Origin: Scolecobasidium constrictum UM 578
Taxonomy: Eukaryota; Ascomycota; Dothideomycetes; Venturiales; Sympoventuriaceae
Length of the DNA stretch: 64,000 bases
Direction: 5' to 3'
NCBI GenBank assembly: GCA_000611715.1
Contig: AZYM01000228.1
Span: 123,507-187,506 of the forward strand
Positions within the stretch are counted from its first letter, which is position 1. The number at the start of each line of letters is the position of its first letter. Below are positions 11,840 through 22,485 of the stretch, piece by piece. The translations under genes were made by a program, and so were the position numbers. The notes under the pieces were generated by a model, which ran no database searches, was not told where the DNA came from, and saw only the letters and a list, made by a program, of their open reading frames with translations.

Positions 11840-12261
11840 GAGAGTGAACTTCGTGGGCGAGAATTACCGAGGACTAGGACGACGCGGCTACAGGAGCACC
11901 ACGACTTCGATTTTACGTCTCTAAGGCAGTCTCCTGTCGCGCACGACACATAGGCGCTATAAGAGAGTCAGTGACTTTAAGCCAAGGAAGGCAGCAAGTA
12001 TCAGAGGCATCATCATATGATCATTGATGCTCTACATACATGGTTGCAGCAAGTAGTGTACGAGCTGCTGTTCTACCTTAAGAGCCGAAATCGAGATGGA
12101 AGTGTATCATTTGACCATCTCATTGGTCAATAGCACCTCATTTTCAGTCAATGTGCTGATATACGCATAGTCTTTTGTGACTTCTCTCGAAGCTTCCATC
12201 GTGCCTAGTATCTTCATCGCATCAGAGCACAGGATGATGAGCGATTCCCACTCACTTCATC
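11840..12261. other. Intergenic, convergent 3' flanks
   Basis: A 422-base gap between convergent genes. No gene or repeat recognised. Confidence 0.6.
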
Positions 12262-13641
12262 TCAGATCCGGCTCGCCTCAGCCTTCCGCATCGCCAGCTC
12301 CTGCTTCCACTTAACAAGGAACTGATCTAGCACATGCTGCGACTGCTCTTCTGGCGTCCTCTCCACTGGCGGGAAATACGCTTCAATCAATCTCTGCATC
12401 TGCGCGCATCCTTGGCCGTACTCCTCCGGTACCACATCGTTGTCCACGAACTCAAGCTCCGCTGCTGCTGGACGTGCTTCTCGGGCCACTCTCTCATTAT
12501 CAGCCGCATTGGAGTCATAGTTTTCTGGGTAGATGGTGCTGTAGTCCATCGTGCGGGCAGCACTTGGATTCTTCGTCTCTGCAGTTGAAGTCTTCGATTT
12601 CCGAGCCCGAGCAGCTGCCCCTCGTCTGTTCCTGCGATTAACGTTGAAATTGACACCCGGGCGCAGCTTCCAGTAGACAGGACCACTAGGTCCATACCAG
12701 GTGGGCTCGTATGGCATCGTCACTTTGTGTTTCCCACTATCTTTCGCAGACTCCTCAGTAGCTTCGTCGATCCCCCACTCGGTTTGGTGCTCTGCTCGCT
12801 TGCGTTCCTCCGCCCTAGCAGCCGTCTCCTTTTGCTTCTGCGGAACCTCGACCCACAAATCCTCCAGGCACGACACATGACCAATCAGGTCGATCTGGCG
12901 CGTCTTCGGTCGTGTGACCACGGTAAGAAACCATGATCGGTCGTGTGCCTCGTACGTCCACACGAGGACATCCTCGGTCGAAGCGAATGGCTCGTCCTTC
13001 CATGCAGAGGTACTGCTTCTCACACGTGCCAGAAGATGATCTGGGACGTTTGTGACGGCGAGAATGGACGTGTCGCTCTTCGAGAAGCATGTCTCATAGT
13101 TGTTCGTCCGGTCTTTACTCGACTTGTAAACCAGGGTGGAGAGCGTGCCTCTGCAGAGTGTGGCGAGCAGCCTTCTGCGTATTGTACCGTGGATCGCAGG
13201 GATCATGAAGTGATCTTTCTTTGGAGGGAAGCCGAGAATTGCTTGCATCTCAGGATGTGCCTTTCGGAATGCGTTGAGACCTTGCGTGACAGTCTGACCC
13301 ACCCTCAGACGAGTGTCGAAGAAGACGGTGCTGAAGAGGATGTCGCTGAACTCATCGTAGGACGCTTTGCTAGTGAAGAGCATGCCTTGAAGGGGCTTGT
13401 ACCCATCTCGATTGAGCGCAGTCGAGCCGTCAATCGTGCAGAGGTTGATGAGCTGCTCGTAGACCTTGTTGCGAATGTGTGTGGGAAGTGGCAGAAGCTC
13501 GGGTACATGGTCCCAGACGACGACAGTGGCCTCTGCTGATGACAACTTGCCGATGGCCGCTATGGTGCTCGAGGCTGCACCTCTGATTGGCAAGGCGTGG
13601 TCTGCTGTTGGGTCCATGTTGTCGTCGATGCCTGCAGACAT
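12262..13641 (-). CDS. Conserved fungal hypothetical protein with F-box/2EXR-like N-terminal motif
   Basis: A single exon of 459 residues starting at ATG 13641. Residues about 48-70 read LLPLPTHIRNKVYEQLINL, the LPxxIRxxIYxxL pattern found at the start of many fungal F-box-like or 2EXR proteins, followed by a segment with YDEFSDILFSTVFFDTR, also typical of that group. The central region is probably globular (WTYEAHDRSWFLTV). From about residue 290 on there is a charged linker with a basic patch (NRRNRRGAAARARKSK) that could be a nuclear localisation signal, then an acidic C-terminal part. These features suggest an intracellular adaptor, but no function can be assigned. A second protein with the same kind of motif lies at 51210-52634. 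Confidence 0.8.
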   Translation of the reverse strand: MSAGIDDNMDPTADHALPIRGAASSTIAAIGKLSSAEATVVVWDHVPELLPLPTHIRNKVYEQLINLCTIDGSTALNRDGYKPLQGMLFTSKASYDEFSDILFSTVFFDTRLRVGQTVTQGLNAFRKAHPEMQAILGFPPKKDHFMIPAIHGTIRRRLLATLCRGTLSTLVYKSSKDRTNNYETCFSKSDTSILAVTNVPDHLLARVRSSTSAWKDEPFASTEDVLVWTYEAHDRSWFLTVVTRPKTRQIDLIGHVSCLEDLWVEVPQKQKETAARAEERKRAEHQTEWGIDEATEESAKDSGKHKVTMPYEPTWYGPSGPVYWKLRPGVNFNVNRRNRRGAAARARKSKTSTAETKNPSAARTMDYSTIYPENYDSNAADNERVAREARPAAAELEFVDNDVVPEEYGQGCAQMQRLIEAYFPPVERTPEEQSQHVLDQFLVKWKQELAMRKAEASRI

Positions 13642-13990
13642 GTATGGTGCTGAAGAAATCGAAGTGTTATCTTCAGCTTGGTGGTGTCAACGCGTTGGTT
13701 GCGGAGTGAAGTGAAGGTTTGCTGACTTGAAGTCGAAAATGGTGCTGCGATGTCAGCCTAGTCAAGCTGGAAGGAGCCATCAGAAGCCGTGACACAGTAC
13801 GAAAGAAGAAGGAGCGGCCACAACAAACGGAAGCAAGAGCGACTGGTCGATAAAGTGAGGCAAGAATGACCTATATTCATTTCATAAAAGTCAAAATAGC
13901 ATAGCTGGTTATCATAAATCCATCTCACATCCACGGCAAACGCCAGTTCATGCCGCTCATCCTGTAGATGCATTCCATTCAAGCACACAC
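13642..13990. other. Intergenic
   Basis: A 349-base gap between same-strand genes. It holds the promoter of the 12262-13641 gene and the 3' end of the GPI-protein gene. Nothing else seen. Confidence 0.55.
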
Positions 13991-14810
13991 CTACAACAGC
14001 GCAAGCACACCCGCGAAAGCGCCTGCCACAGCACCACCAGCAATCACCGCAGTCGCCTGGGCAGCATTACCGCTCTGCGCACTCGTCGAGCTCAGCGCCT
14101 GCGTCGCCTGCGCAACCTGGTATCCAAAACTGGTACTAGTGACCGCGGCCGTCGCATTCGCCGGGACCGTGGTGATGACGCTGGAGGCGGTGACGCTAGC
14201 CGTGCAGGCTGTCCAGGTCGTCCATGGGGCGCCGCCGGACCAGGATCCCGAGGTCCAGCCGGGCCAGTCGGACTTGGGGCAGTTTGCGCCTCCCCACCTG
14301 GTTGTTTGTTAGCACGTGATGTGATATTCTAGGGGAGCGGAGGAGTTCTTACCATGAAGTCCAGGGACCGGCTGTCCAGGAGCCTGTGGAGCACCATTCG
14401 CCATCATCTGGACCCCAGCCACCGACACCACCAGCGCCGAATGGCCCACCACGTCCGCCACCATGCGCCCATCCACCGTTTCCATCACCAAATCCCCAGC
14501 CCGGACCACCAGGTCCAAATTTCGTCGCAAAACCTGAGGGTCGACCAGTCGCCCACGTGATGCTCAGAGCGCTGGTGAGGGAGTCGAATGCCGCGTCATC
14601 GGTGCGCGTCCAGCCAGATGGGTTGGCAGATGTGAAGGATTCCCACGCAGACTGCTGGGAGGAGTCGAGGCGGCCACCGAATGGACCGGGTCCAGAATCA
14701 CCATCGCCATTCGCATCCCACCACCAGCCTGGTGTGGGAGCCGGCGTTGTGGTTTGCGCAGATGCGAGGGCGGAGAGTGCCGCGACAGCGGCGTACGTGA
14801 AGGTCTTCAT
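13991..14810 (-). CDS. GPI-anchored, Trp/Gly-rich cell-surface protein
   Basis: Exons 14810-14353 and 14297-13991 (55-base intron, branch GCTAAC) give 254 residues. The start was placed at ATG 14810 because it begins a textbook signal peptide (MKTFTYAAVAALSALASAQ); the frame is open further up but codes for unrelated residues. The mature part has TPGWWWDANGDG, a Gly/Trp-rich stretch (residues about 95-160), a Cys pair region (EWC, ANC) with WTTWTACTAS, then a Thr/Ala/Ser-rich stalk. The end is a hydrophobic tail (GGAVAGAFAGVLALL) after small residues, which fits a GPI-attachment signal. It should be a wall or plasma-membrane protein of unknown binding function. Without splicing, the protein would stop just after the intron donor, so the intron is well supported. 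Confidence 0.83.
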
Positions 14811-16549
14811 TCTGCACGTGCGGATAGCAATGGATGGGTAAAGTATGCTTTGTGCGACCTCAAATCGTGGAGTTGCAGGTAAGGCTGGCGAAGGGAACGA
14901 AACGGATTTATGCACAGGGACCTCGCACGTCCTTTATAATTTTCCCACACGACACGACACTTCATCATCGGATTTCAGGCATGCGACACGCAGCCTGCTC
15001 TGATCTCGGCGAAGGCCATCCCCGGGCTGAGTGATCAGCACTGCTGTTTCGGGCCTCCAGCTAGGCTAGCGGCCCCATACATTTTCACTCTTCGCAATTG
15101 CTTGTTTGCCTCTCTTTCGCTGACTATTCTGCGTCTGCGCGCAGCCGGTCAGGTCTGGACGAAATGCAGGGGGTGACGCGGCCTCTCTTCGCGAGGGAGA
15201 GCTGCCGGCCGGGGAAGCTTAGGTGACTAAGGCGGAGAACCGACGTGAGCTTGGCTGGAGAGCGCCCGCTGATCTATAGGTGCTGTTCTTGGGCCCCTCC
15301 AGGAACATCTGTCCATCACGAATAGCAGTAGACGTAAGAGCTAGCTAGATGTTGTTCTGCACTATTGCCTACGTATGTGTCTCTCAAGGAAGGTGCCGGA
15401 CACGCGTTGTTTGTGAAAGTCATGTGTCTTGCTATCACAGTGTCAGGCAAGCTGTCGTGCACCGCCAAGCTCGTCAAGTGCAGCCTTGTTTTATGGGGGT
15501 TACTGTGTGCCTCGAGATACGAGGACAGCCAAGTAATGAGCGAGCACATAAGAAAGCCTCCAAATCTCCCACGTTTCTTGGTGTTACAGCCCCCAAGTAC
15601 CCCAATTCCATCTCACTCGCATCCCTCTTCCTCGATGGAAAGCAGTACTGATCGCATGAATTGATCAACTCGTCCTCGGCCTCACCCCGACGCCAGTGAC
15701 CTCATACACATCGTAAAGATCTCCATCAGTCAACGGTGGGCGTAAAATGCGGCGCATCGGAGGTTAAACTTCACCGATGGAGGTTGGACGCTAGCGTCGT
15801 TGGGGTCCAGCACGATGCATTTAGCGAGTTTCCATTTTTAGAGCACCTCAGATCGACCTCGAGAGCATTTTGTTTCGGGCGCATCATTTTCCAGCCTTGT
15901 TTGTTTCATTGTGATGTTTCTTGATGTATTTTGAGATGGTTTGAGAGATTGGTGTAGATGAGTGACTTGGGGTGGGAAGTGATGTCAGACACGTTTGTCG
16001 AGGGATTTGTGCGATACGGGAGGCCGCGTGTTTGTGCATGCGTGAGGTGCAGATTTGTGTGAGCTGGTCGAGGTACGGCATGAGGGGAAGGTGTCGTGCT
16101 GTGGAGAGCTGTATGTCAGCTTGGCTACGCGTGTCTCTTCGTTGATAATCCTTTATTGTAAGCGATATTCGCATTTGGAGGCAAGTTCGACGCTATCACG
16201 ATCATTGCGCTCGCTGGAGAAGGCTATAGAGCTTTATCGTTGCCTTTGCGTAAAGGCAATTGAGCCCGTGTTCGCCTCGGGCTGATTTGTTGGCCGGCTT
16301 GCGTCGTCAACATGCTGATGTCCGGACCGCAATGTGTGCCGCTGTATTTGTTCTTGATATGCTGTTTCATCTTAAGCAGTGTACCGAAACTGATGTGTGA
16401 ACCCGAGGCTCACATCTGTTGTCGCGAGCGACCATATCGGAGAGACCATGGATGGTTGCGGAGACATAAAAGAATGGAATCTGCTCTATGCCCACCAATG
16501 CTCACGAGCCTGCACCGAATGACTAAGCGACCGACGAGCTTCCTGAACC
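14811..16549. other. Long intergenic region
   Basis: About 1.7 kb with only small overlapping frames lacking conserved motifs. It contains the promoter of the GPI-protein gene and the 3' flank of the first BTB gene. I see no RNA gene or element; a gene fragment cannot be excluded. Confidence 0.5.
14931..14940 (-). promoter_or_regulatory. TATA-like box of the GPI-anchored protein gene
   Basis: On the minus strand this reads ATTATAAAGG, about 120 bases before the start codon. Spacing and sequence fit a TATA-type core promoter, common in strongly regulated surface-protein genes. Prediction only. Confidence 0.35.
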
Positions 16550-17548
16550 TCAGGCGCAAGGGAATCCGCGCCACATCCGAAGAGGTGGGTCGATAACCTC
16601 CTGGCAAGCTTCGCGAGCCTCTTCATCTGCATGCTCGTGGTATTTGCACCACTCTGACCTGCTCAAGAGGTCTGAATCACCATTGATAACCTCCCGAACA
16701 CGTCCAAAGGCCTGCACAAGCACCATGGCTAGGAATTTCGATGGAAGTCGCGCAAACGCTTCGGTATCGTACTTGAACAATTCAGCAAAGTCTCCATAGC
16801 ACGCCGCGAGATATCGGGAGAGCCCGGAAGCTGTACCCAGCTTCTCGACTGCGAAGTCGACGACAGGCAGTGACGGCAAACCTCTCTGATCGTCGGAATC
16901 GCTGATGCGGAAGTCAAGCAAGCGCTGGAGCTCGAACATGACGGCGTTTGAGAAGTCAGGTGCCGCGAAATTGTGTGAGAAGGTGTAGAGCTTGACCAGT
17001 CTGAGATACACACGATCGCCTAATTTGAGGTTCGAGAACGGCTCAGCGATCGCTGTGTCGGTTTCCATATTCTGGCCTTGGTTTGGTCGGGACTCCTGCT
17101 CAGTACCAGGTCAAGACTCGGGAAGCACTGCAGCTGGGTACTCTTCTTCAAGTGTTTCCACGTCCTCGGCTTCCTCCAACTCGTCGATCTCAAGCGTCTT
17201 TGTGTACAGCCAGGCAGAGAAGCTTGCGAACACTTCATCCTCAACGTCCTTCAGTAACACGGGCTTCCCATCTGCTTGATTCTCGAGATACTCATCGAGG
17301 TAGCCGGAGTTCTTCCGAAGGAGTTCCTCGTGAACATTGTAGGTCGAAGCACTAGGATCAGACTCCAGGATGATCTGCACGATTGGTCCAGTTGGCTTGC
17401 TGCTCGCGCCGTTAGTGAACGTGAAACAGATTTGTAGTTTTCGATCAAGTATGGCTTACAAATTATGCAAGGTCTTGATCTTCTTGCTCGGGGGCTGAGC
17501 GCTCTGTTGAGCACTCATCTCCGTCCGTAGACCGCTGGTGTCTGGCAT
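16550..17548 (-). CDS. BTB/POZ domain protein A (first of three tandem paralogs)
   Basis: Predicted exons 17548-17460, 17399-17129 and 17071-16550 give 293 residues. Intron 1 (60 bases) has donor GTAAGC, a perfect CTAAC branch site and acceptor GCAG, and is convincing. The second gap (17072-17128, 57 bases, donor GTGCTT, acceptor CCAG) is proposed because the frame is otherwise open except for one TGA at about 17110. Removing this segment keeps the frame. The BTB fold is seen in GPIVQIILESDPSASTYNVHEELLRKNSGYLDEYL and FSAWLYTKTLEI; the C-terminal part has VYLRLVKLYTFSHNF and LPSKFLAMVLVQAFGRVRE, as in its neighbours. BTB proteins of this fungal type are usually protein-interaction adaptors, sometimes for Cul3 ligases. 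If intron 2 is not real the gene carries a nonsense codon. Confidence 0.68.
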
Positions 17549-18049
17549 TGCTTGAAAGGACACGCCCAGTCGCGTGGAGTGGGAAGCTGTACGCAATGCT
17601 TGCAATTGAGTGATCGACGTCAACAATGAGTAGATGGCATATCAAACAACAAAACGCGATCTGAAGCTTTGCAGGCCAGTGTAACGTACAAGTTTGCAGT
17701 TAGAACCACGCAAACGGTAGCTGGTCATGACATGCGTTAAGGCTCCACAGTTCCGGTCACGTGGTTTTCACGCAGATACTTCTCAAACGACGCCTTCTTC
17801 CCGGGGCACTCTCCACCGAGACGCAGGCTACAGACTGACCGTCACTCGATCCAGAGCATGAGGAATGACGTGCCAGATAGCTGGAACTCCACAATTGTGA
17901 GGTACAGCATTTTCTTCGAGCCCCAAGATGGCAGCCTGAGCGAGTTGACTTGAATGCTCAGTAGGATCATCAGTAATTTGGAGTCCTTCAACACATTGAG
18001 GACATCAGCAATAGCGACCGTGAACAGAATGATTTGTAAACCTCGCCAA
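17549..18049. other. Intergenic between BTB genes A and B
   Basis: About 500 bases upstream of BTB gene A. A hydrophobic minus-strand frame at 17842-18111 overlaps the end of gene B and has no family signature, so it is not called. Confidence 0.5.
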
Positions 18050-18800
18050 TTATGCCCCGTTTGCTCGACATGACCGAATACGCCCATATGTGCGCTCAAG
18101 CACGCGGGCAAGAAACGTGGCTGGCAATGCTACAAGCCACTCCCCAGGGCGGGTGAAGCGGTCGCCTTCTGTCCTATACCACTCCACCAGTAGCCTAACG
18201 ACACCTGAGTTTAGGCCAAGGTTTTCGATAGCGCTCTGGACGATGTGGACACCCGGGAGCACAAGATCATCTTGTCTGCGGGCTGCACAATCCTCGTAGG
18301 AACGATGGAGCCGAGTGTACAAAGCAGATTCGAGACCCTCGCACCCCAGGTAGTGTGCTGTGCGAGACAAGCTAATAAGCTCGAGGTAATAATCCTCCTG
18401 TAGCTGGAATGCTTCCTCCAATGTCGACACTCCATCGAGCAGAGTAGCTGCGCGGTCGGCAATTTCGACCTGATCCGTACAGAGCCATCGTAGGAAGACC
18501 CCAAAGTCTCGGGAAGGAACATCAATGGTTTGAAGCTGACGGTACCCCTGGTATTCCGGCTCGGATGCTAACAGCGTAGTTTTGCGTCGGAGTAATTCCT
18601 CTTGCAGGCCAAACATGTGCCCATCCTCACCCACAACAAGAACGACTTCGATCCTGTTGTCTGATAGGTCACTGGTGCGCCGAATTAGCCACTGTATCTC
18701 AGAGTCGTGCCTGGATGCCCTACAACAAGTCGCCTGGCCTGGCTTTCTTGTCTACTTCCGCTTCAGAAAGTGTTTTGGACTCTGGCTTTGTGGCGGACAT
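18050..18800 (-). CDS. BTB/POZ domain protein B (second tandem paralog)
   Basis: Exons 18800-18724 and 18653-18050 (70-base intron, donor GTAGGG, acceptor ACAG) give 226 residues. The first exon codes for a short hydrophilic Lys/Glu-rich leader (MSATKPESKTLSEAEVDKK). The splice joins it to the BTB strand LIEVVLVVGEDGHMFGLQEELLRRK, with the intron splitting a codon just before the first BTB strand, as in its neighbours. The motif FLRWLCTDQVEIAD matches the xFxxWLYT segment of genes A and C. The C-terminal half ends in LPATFLARVLERTYGRIR, the same closing motif as gene A. A putative adaptor of unknown partner. It is the most diverged of the three and lacks the usual LYT. Confidence 0.75.
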
Positions 18801-19188
18801 TTTCAATTTCGGAATGGATATGTTGCGCGTTGGTAATGATGGTTGTTTCCTGTAGCTAGCGATGCCCATTCGATGGTGAGATATGGAGTTGACTTGATTT
18901 GCTGGATGAAGTCCAAACATGGCTCATTGCAACTTCTCCGTCATCTGAACCTCGAGAATGACTTGAAACTTCCGTCAATGACAGCACTGGCCTGGTAGCG
19001 CCTTCCTGCTTTCATTGAGACCGGCCTGTCGGGCGTTTTTGGAAGGAATGTTGTCAATGCAGATAGGTCATACGGGAACGCAACTTAAAGAATTCGGTTT
19101 GTCCATGCCAACGTGTTCAGTCGATAAGTACACTTCGTGAGCACCGATGGCAGAGGCTTCTTTGAATGCACGCTGAATAAGTCATCTC
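18801..19188. other. Intergenic between BTB genes B and C
   Basis: A 388-base gap with no gene seen. It should contain the promoter of gene B. Confidence 0.55.
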
Positions 19189-20069
19189 TCATCCATTGCG
19201 GACATGTCCAAAAGCATCCATCACTGGCAAAGGAAGACGACGTGGGGCTCTGCCCTGTGGATGCTGAGCCCTACGCCGTTCTCTAGCAACTCGCGAAACA
19301 ACCATAGCCAAGAACCAAGACGGCAGCGTAGCAAGAATTCCCACATGGTTCTGATGGAAATCCTTGCTCTGTATGAAGAAGTCCGCCAGACTTTCACCGT
19401 ACGGATTATTGGTGCCTATCGTGTCATGCAGAGACTTGATGACAGTGACGGTCGGACCACTTTCTTGATCCACGAGCTGCAGCTTGTGCACGAACTGCTT
19501 GAGCCGGTCGTGGATCACATTCTGGAAGGATTGGGTGCACCACTTGCGGGCGAAGATGTACAAATTCACCAGGCGGTGGTGGACTCGAGTAGATCTTGGC
19601 CCCCGGAAATGTGGTTGTCTTCCCATGATCGTGACCTCTCTGACGACAGTCTCAGCCGCGGATTCACTAATGCCCCGTTCAGCGTCGTCGATTTCGTGGA
19701 TGGCCAGTTCCTCTGTATACAGCCACTCGCAGAACGTCATCATGGTCTCGCAATCGACGTTCGATACGATCAGAGTTTTCGGACCATCTTGGGCCAACTG
19801 CTGTAAGCGCTCGGGAAGTAGATTGAGGTGCGCTTCAAGCAAGTTCTGGTGGATGTTGAATGGGGTCCCATCGACCTCGTTGCGTGGAATGACCTGCACG
19901 ATGTCGGCCGTAGGGTTTCTGTGCAATCGTGAGTCTAGGTGATAGGTTTTTGAATTGGTAATACAAACATCCTCTGTCCCCTTCTGGCCAGTAAGTTTCC
20001 CGCCAGATCATGCCTCCTAGCCGCACCTTGAGGCGCAGGATTCGAGAAATCCAAATGCATCGGCTGCAT
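19189..20069 (-). CDS. BTB/POZ domain protein C (third tandem paralog)
   Basis: The main exon, 19918-19189, is secure: TADIVQVIPRNEVDGTPFNIHQNLLEAHLNLLPERL is a BTB start, FCEWLYTEELAIHEIDDAERG follows, and the C-terminal half has HHRLVNLYIFARKW and LPSWFLAMVVSRVARERRR, parallel to gene A. The frame has no ATG before the BTB strand, so an upstream exon is required. I propose 20069-19969 (33 codons from MQPMHLDFSNPAPQ) joined by a 50-base intron (19919-19968, donor GTTTGT, acceptor ACAG), for 276 residues. This puts a phase-2 intron at the position seen in A and B. A second open frame upstream, continuing to about 20420 and using donor GTATTA four bases inside the proposed intron, is an alternative 5' end. 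It would encode an Arg-rich leader and seems less natural. Confidence 0.72.
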
Positions 20070-20961
20070 CGCACGCTGTGGTGCGGCCTGCGTAGCTTGC
20101 TAATACGTAGGCGGTGGCGGCGGAGGACTCTGCTGTCTCGGTCTCGCGCGAGCATTTTGTGCGGCTTCTCAGGAGGATTTGGTCTGCGCCGCTTGTTATT
20201 GCGCGTATGTATGCTGACGCTTGGGTGAGGCTGTATCGCCGTCCCCGCAGGCGTCGGCGAGCTCGAGGGCGGTGTGCCTGACATGCTGAATTCGTTTATC
20301 GTCTGTACTGTTGACCGTGAAGTCGTTGTATGCTCGTCACGTAGTCTGAGGAGGAGATCCGATTTAGCTTGGCGATCTGCAGCTCGGAGCCGAAGTTCAT
20401 CCACCGTGAAGACCTCCACAACGCGTTAACAATAGCCTTTCCTTCACAACACTTCACGCATCGATTCAAGAAAAGTGACTGCAGAACTTCATCAAGATAT
20501 GACTTCATAGCAGCTCAGCTCAAACTGCACGCCAACGCTAGTGTACATCCCTCGCTCTTTCCCGTTCCGCTGCCAGCCAGCCTTTTGCCCTTCCACGTCC
20601 CGTCCACCTATCCATTTCCCATCTCTTTTTTTACACCTCCAGCATAAGAATAGCAAAGTGCGCCTCCCTTATGCTGTGATGCTACAGCTCCCAGGCGCTC
20701 GCGCGCAAGTCCGTCTTTTGATCGATAGATTAAACACAGAAGCAGGAAAATACACAAATGCTGGGGTACCCGCTGCTCAAGTGCCACAAGAGCAATACCC
20801 GAAACTCCCACGCTGGCAACGCAATGCATGATTAATCGCAGCTGGAAAGCAGCTGTCACAGAGACGCAAGGAAAGAAACGTGTTGTTGAGGCCTCAACAA
20901 ATCCGGGCACGTGCGCGCATGTGGAAGGCCGCAAACGCGCACCGCAGGAGCTGAGGAGCAC
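20070..20961. other. Intergenic or 5' part of BTB gene C
   Basis: About 890 bases. The part up to about 20420 is open on the minus strand in two frames (one Pro/Gln-rich, one Arg-rich) and may include extra leader exon sequence of BTB gene C. The rest is pyrimidine-rich and shows no gene. Confidence 0.45.
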
Positions 20962-22485
20962 TCAGACCGAGAACGCGACATGGCCGACAGCCGGAGGTGA
21001 AGTGACGCCGCTGCAGAAGAGTTTGACGTACTGCTTCTTTGCTGTGGCGGGAGCGAAGCCATACGTGCCGCCGTTCTTGCGGATGAAGTCGCCGACCTCC
21101 TTCCAGCCGATGTTGCCGCCGAGCTTGGTGAGGTCCTCCTCCGTGCGGATCCTCTTGACTGTGGCGATGCCGAGTTTCTTGACGACGGCCTCACGAAGGA
21201 GCTTGTTCTATAGTAATACTGTTAGCGCCGGCTACTTATGGAGTTTGGGTTCACTCACGTCTTTCTGGCTCCAGACCGGCTTGCGAACGCGATCTGCCTT
21301 GTCCTTGGTCAGAGTGCGGTGGCGGCCTCGAAGCGTGGACTCCTTCTCTTGGAATCCAAAGCGCTGCTTGATGTCCTTATACGACATCCTCAGGGTGTCG
21401 CGAGCGTAGAGGAGAATCTCATTGGCATCCATGCCGGCCGTCACATGATGGTTCATGCTCGGCAACTGCTGTGGCTGCTGGATCCAAGCTGGCGGACCGA
21501 CCTCATACTCAGACTTGAAGGAGTTGACTGGTACTTGAGGTGGAGCTGGTGAGTGCGGGTGGAGGCCGTGGACCAGAAGAGGATTTTCCATGTGAGCGCC
21601 GTTGCCACCGTACATCTGACCGTAGCCACTGTTATCTGTCATCGCCGGAGCCGGACTCGTCATTGCCACCGCACCAGCCGGGTAAGTAGGCATGCCATAT
21701 CCTGACGCACTCGAGGCAGTCATGAAACTTCGCTCGGAATCATAGCTACCATCCGGACCACCAACGTGGAAAGAGCTCGGAGTACCTCCAGCACTCCAGT
21801 GCTGGGAGGACGGGTCGGTGAGAAGGTGGTTGGGTAGGAAGGTGATGCCGTTGTTGATGGCCATACCATTGCCAGAATAAGTCGTGCGAGGCACCGAGGC
21901 GAGTTGCTGGTCGACCTGCATGGCAGGAGCATCGAATTGATTGCCGATGTGGCCATAGACAGGGGCAGCCGCAGAGTGTATACTTCCAAAGGACGCGCTG
22001 CGGTCCATTGGCTGTGCTTCGGATTGGTGCCAGTACTCGTTGGTCTGATGATGGGCGGCATTTGCACGCGGCGCCTCATCCATCGCATCGAAACCGAACA
22101 TTGGCTCCTCTGCTTGCGTCTGGTACTGGACATAGCCAGTGCCTTGTGGAGATGTGGCCGGTGGCGTGTAGGTGTAGTTGGTGGAGTGGCCAGCTCCGTA
22201 GTACTGGTGGCCTTGGGCATGGCCAACCGCCGGCGACACGTACTCCGAGGGAGATGGAGTGTAGAAGTCCCCACCGCTAGGATGGGGACGGGGGGCACCG
22301 CCATAGGTACTCGTGTCTACGGTGAGGTATGGTGTATTGGCTCTTGGTACCGGTGGCTGCATGGGAGTAAGGTGAAATCGGGGAGCGCCAGCCGGGCGAT
22401 ACTCGAAGGCCCGGCCGAATTGGCTATCAGCGGAGGGTCGACGTTCTCCTCCTCCATACTCTGTCATGATCGGATGGTACGACAT
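20962..22485 (-). CDS. Myb/SANT-like DNA-binding regulator (fungal)
   Basis: Exons 22485-21259 and 21207-20962 (51-base intron, donor GTGAGT, branch GCTAAC) give 490 residues. Residues 1-370 are disordered and rich in Tyr, Gly, Pro, Ser and Gln, like an activation region. From about 375 the chain becomes helical and basic: DANEILLYARDTLRMSYKDIKQRFGF, then STLRGRHRTLTKDKADRVRKPVW, WSQKDNKLLREAV and IGWKEVGDFIRKNGGTYGF. This is the pattern of a fungal protein family with a Myb/SANT- or homeodomain-like helix-turn-helix pair, so a nuclear transcription factor is likely; targets are unknown. ATG 22485 is the first ATG in the open frame. A probable 5'-leader intron (about 22572-22626, donor GTAAGC) lies upstream. 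The long empty upstream region suits a regulatory gene. Confidence 0.82.

Noticed and set aside
17842..18111. Short hydrophobic minus-strand frame overlapping BTB gene B
   Set aside because: Out of frame with gene B, no start context and no homologous pattern. Likely chance.
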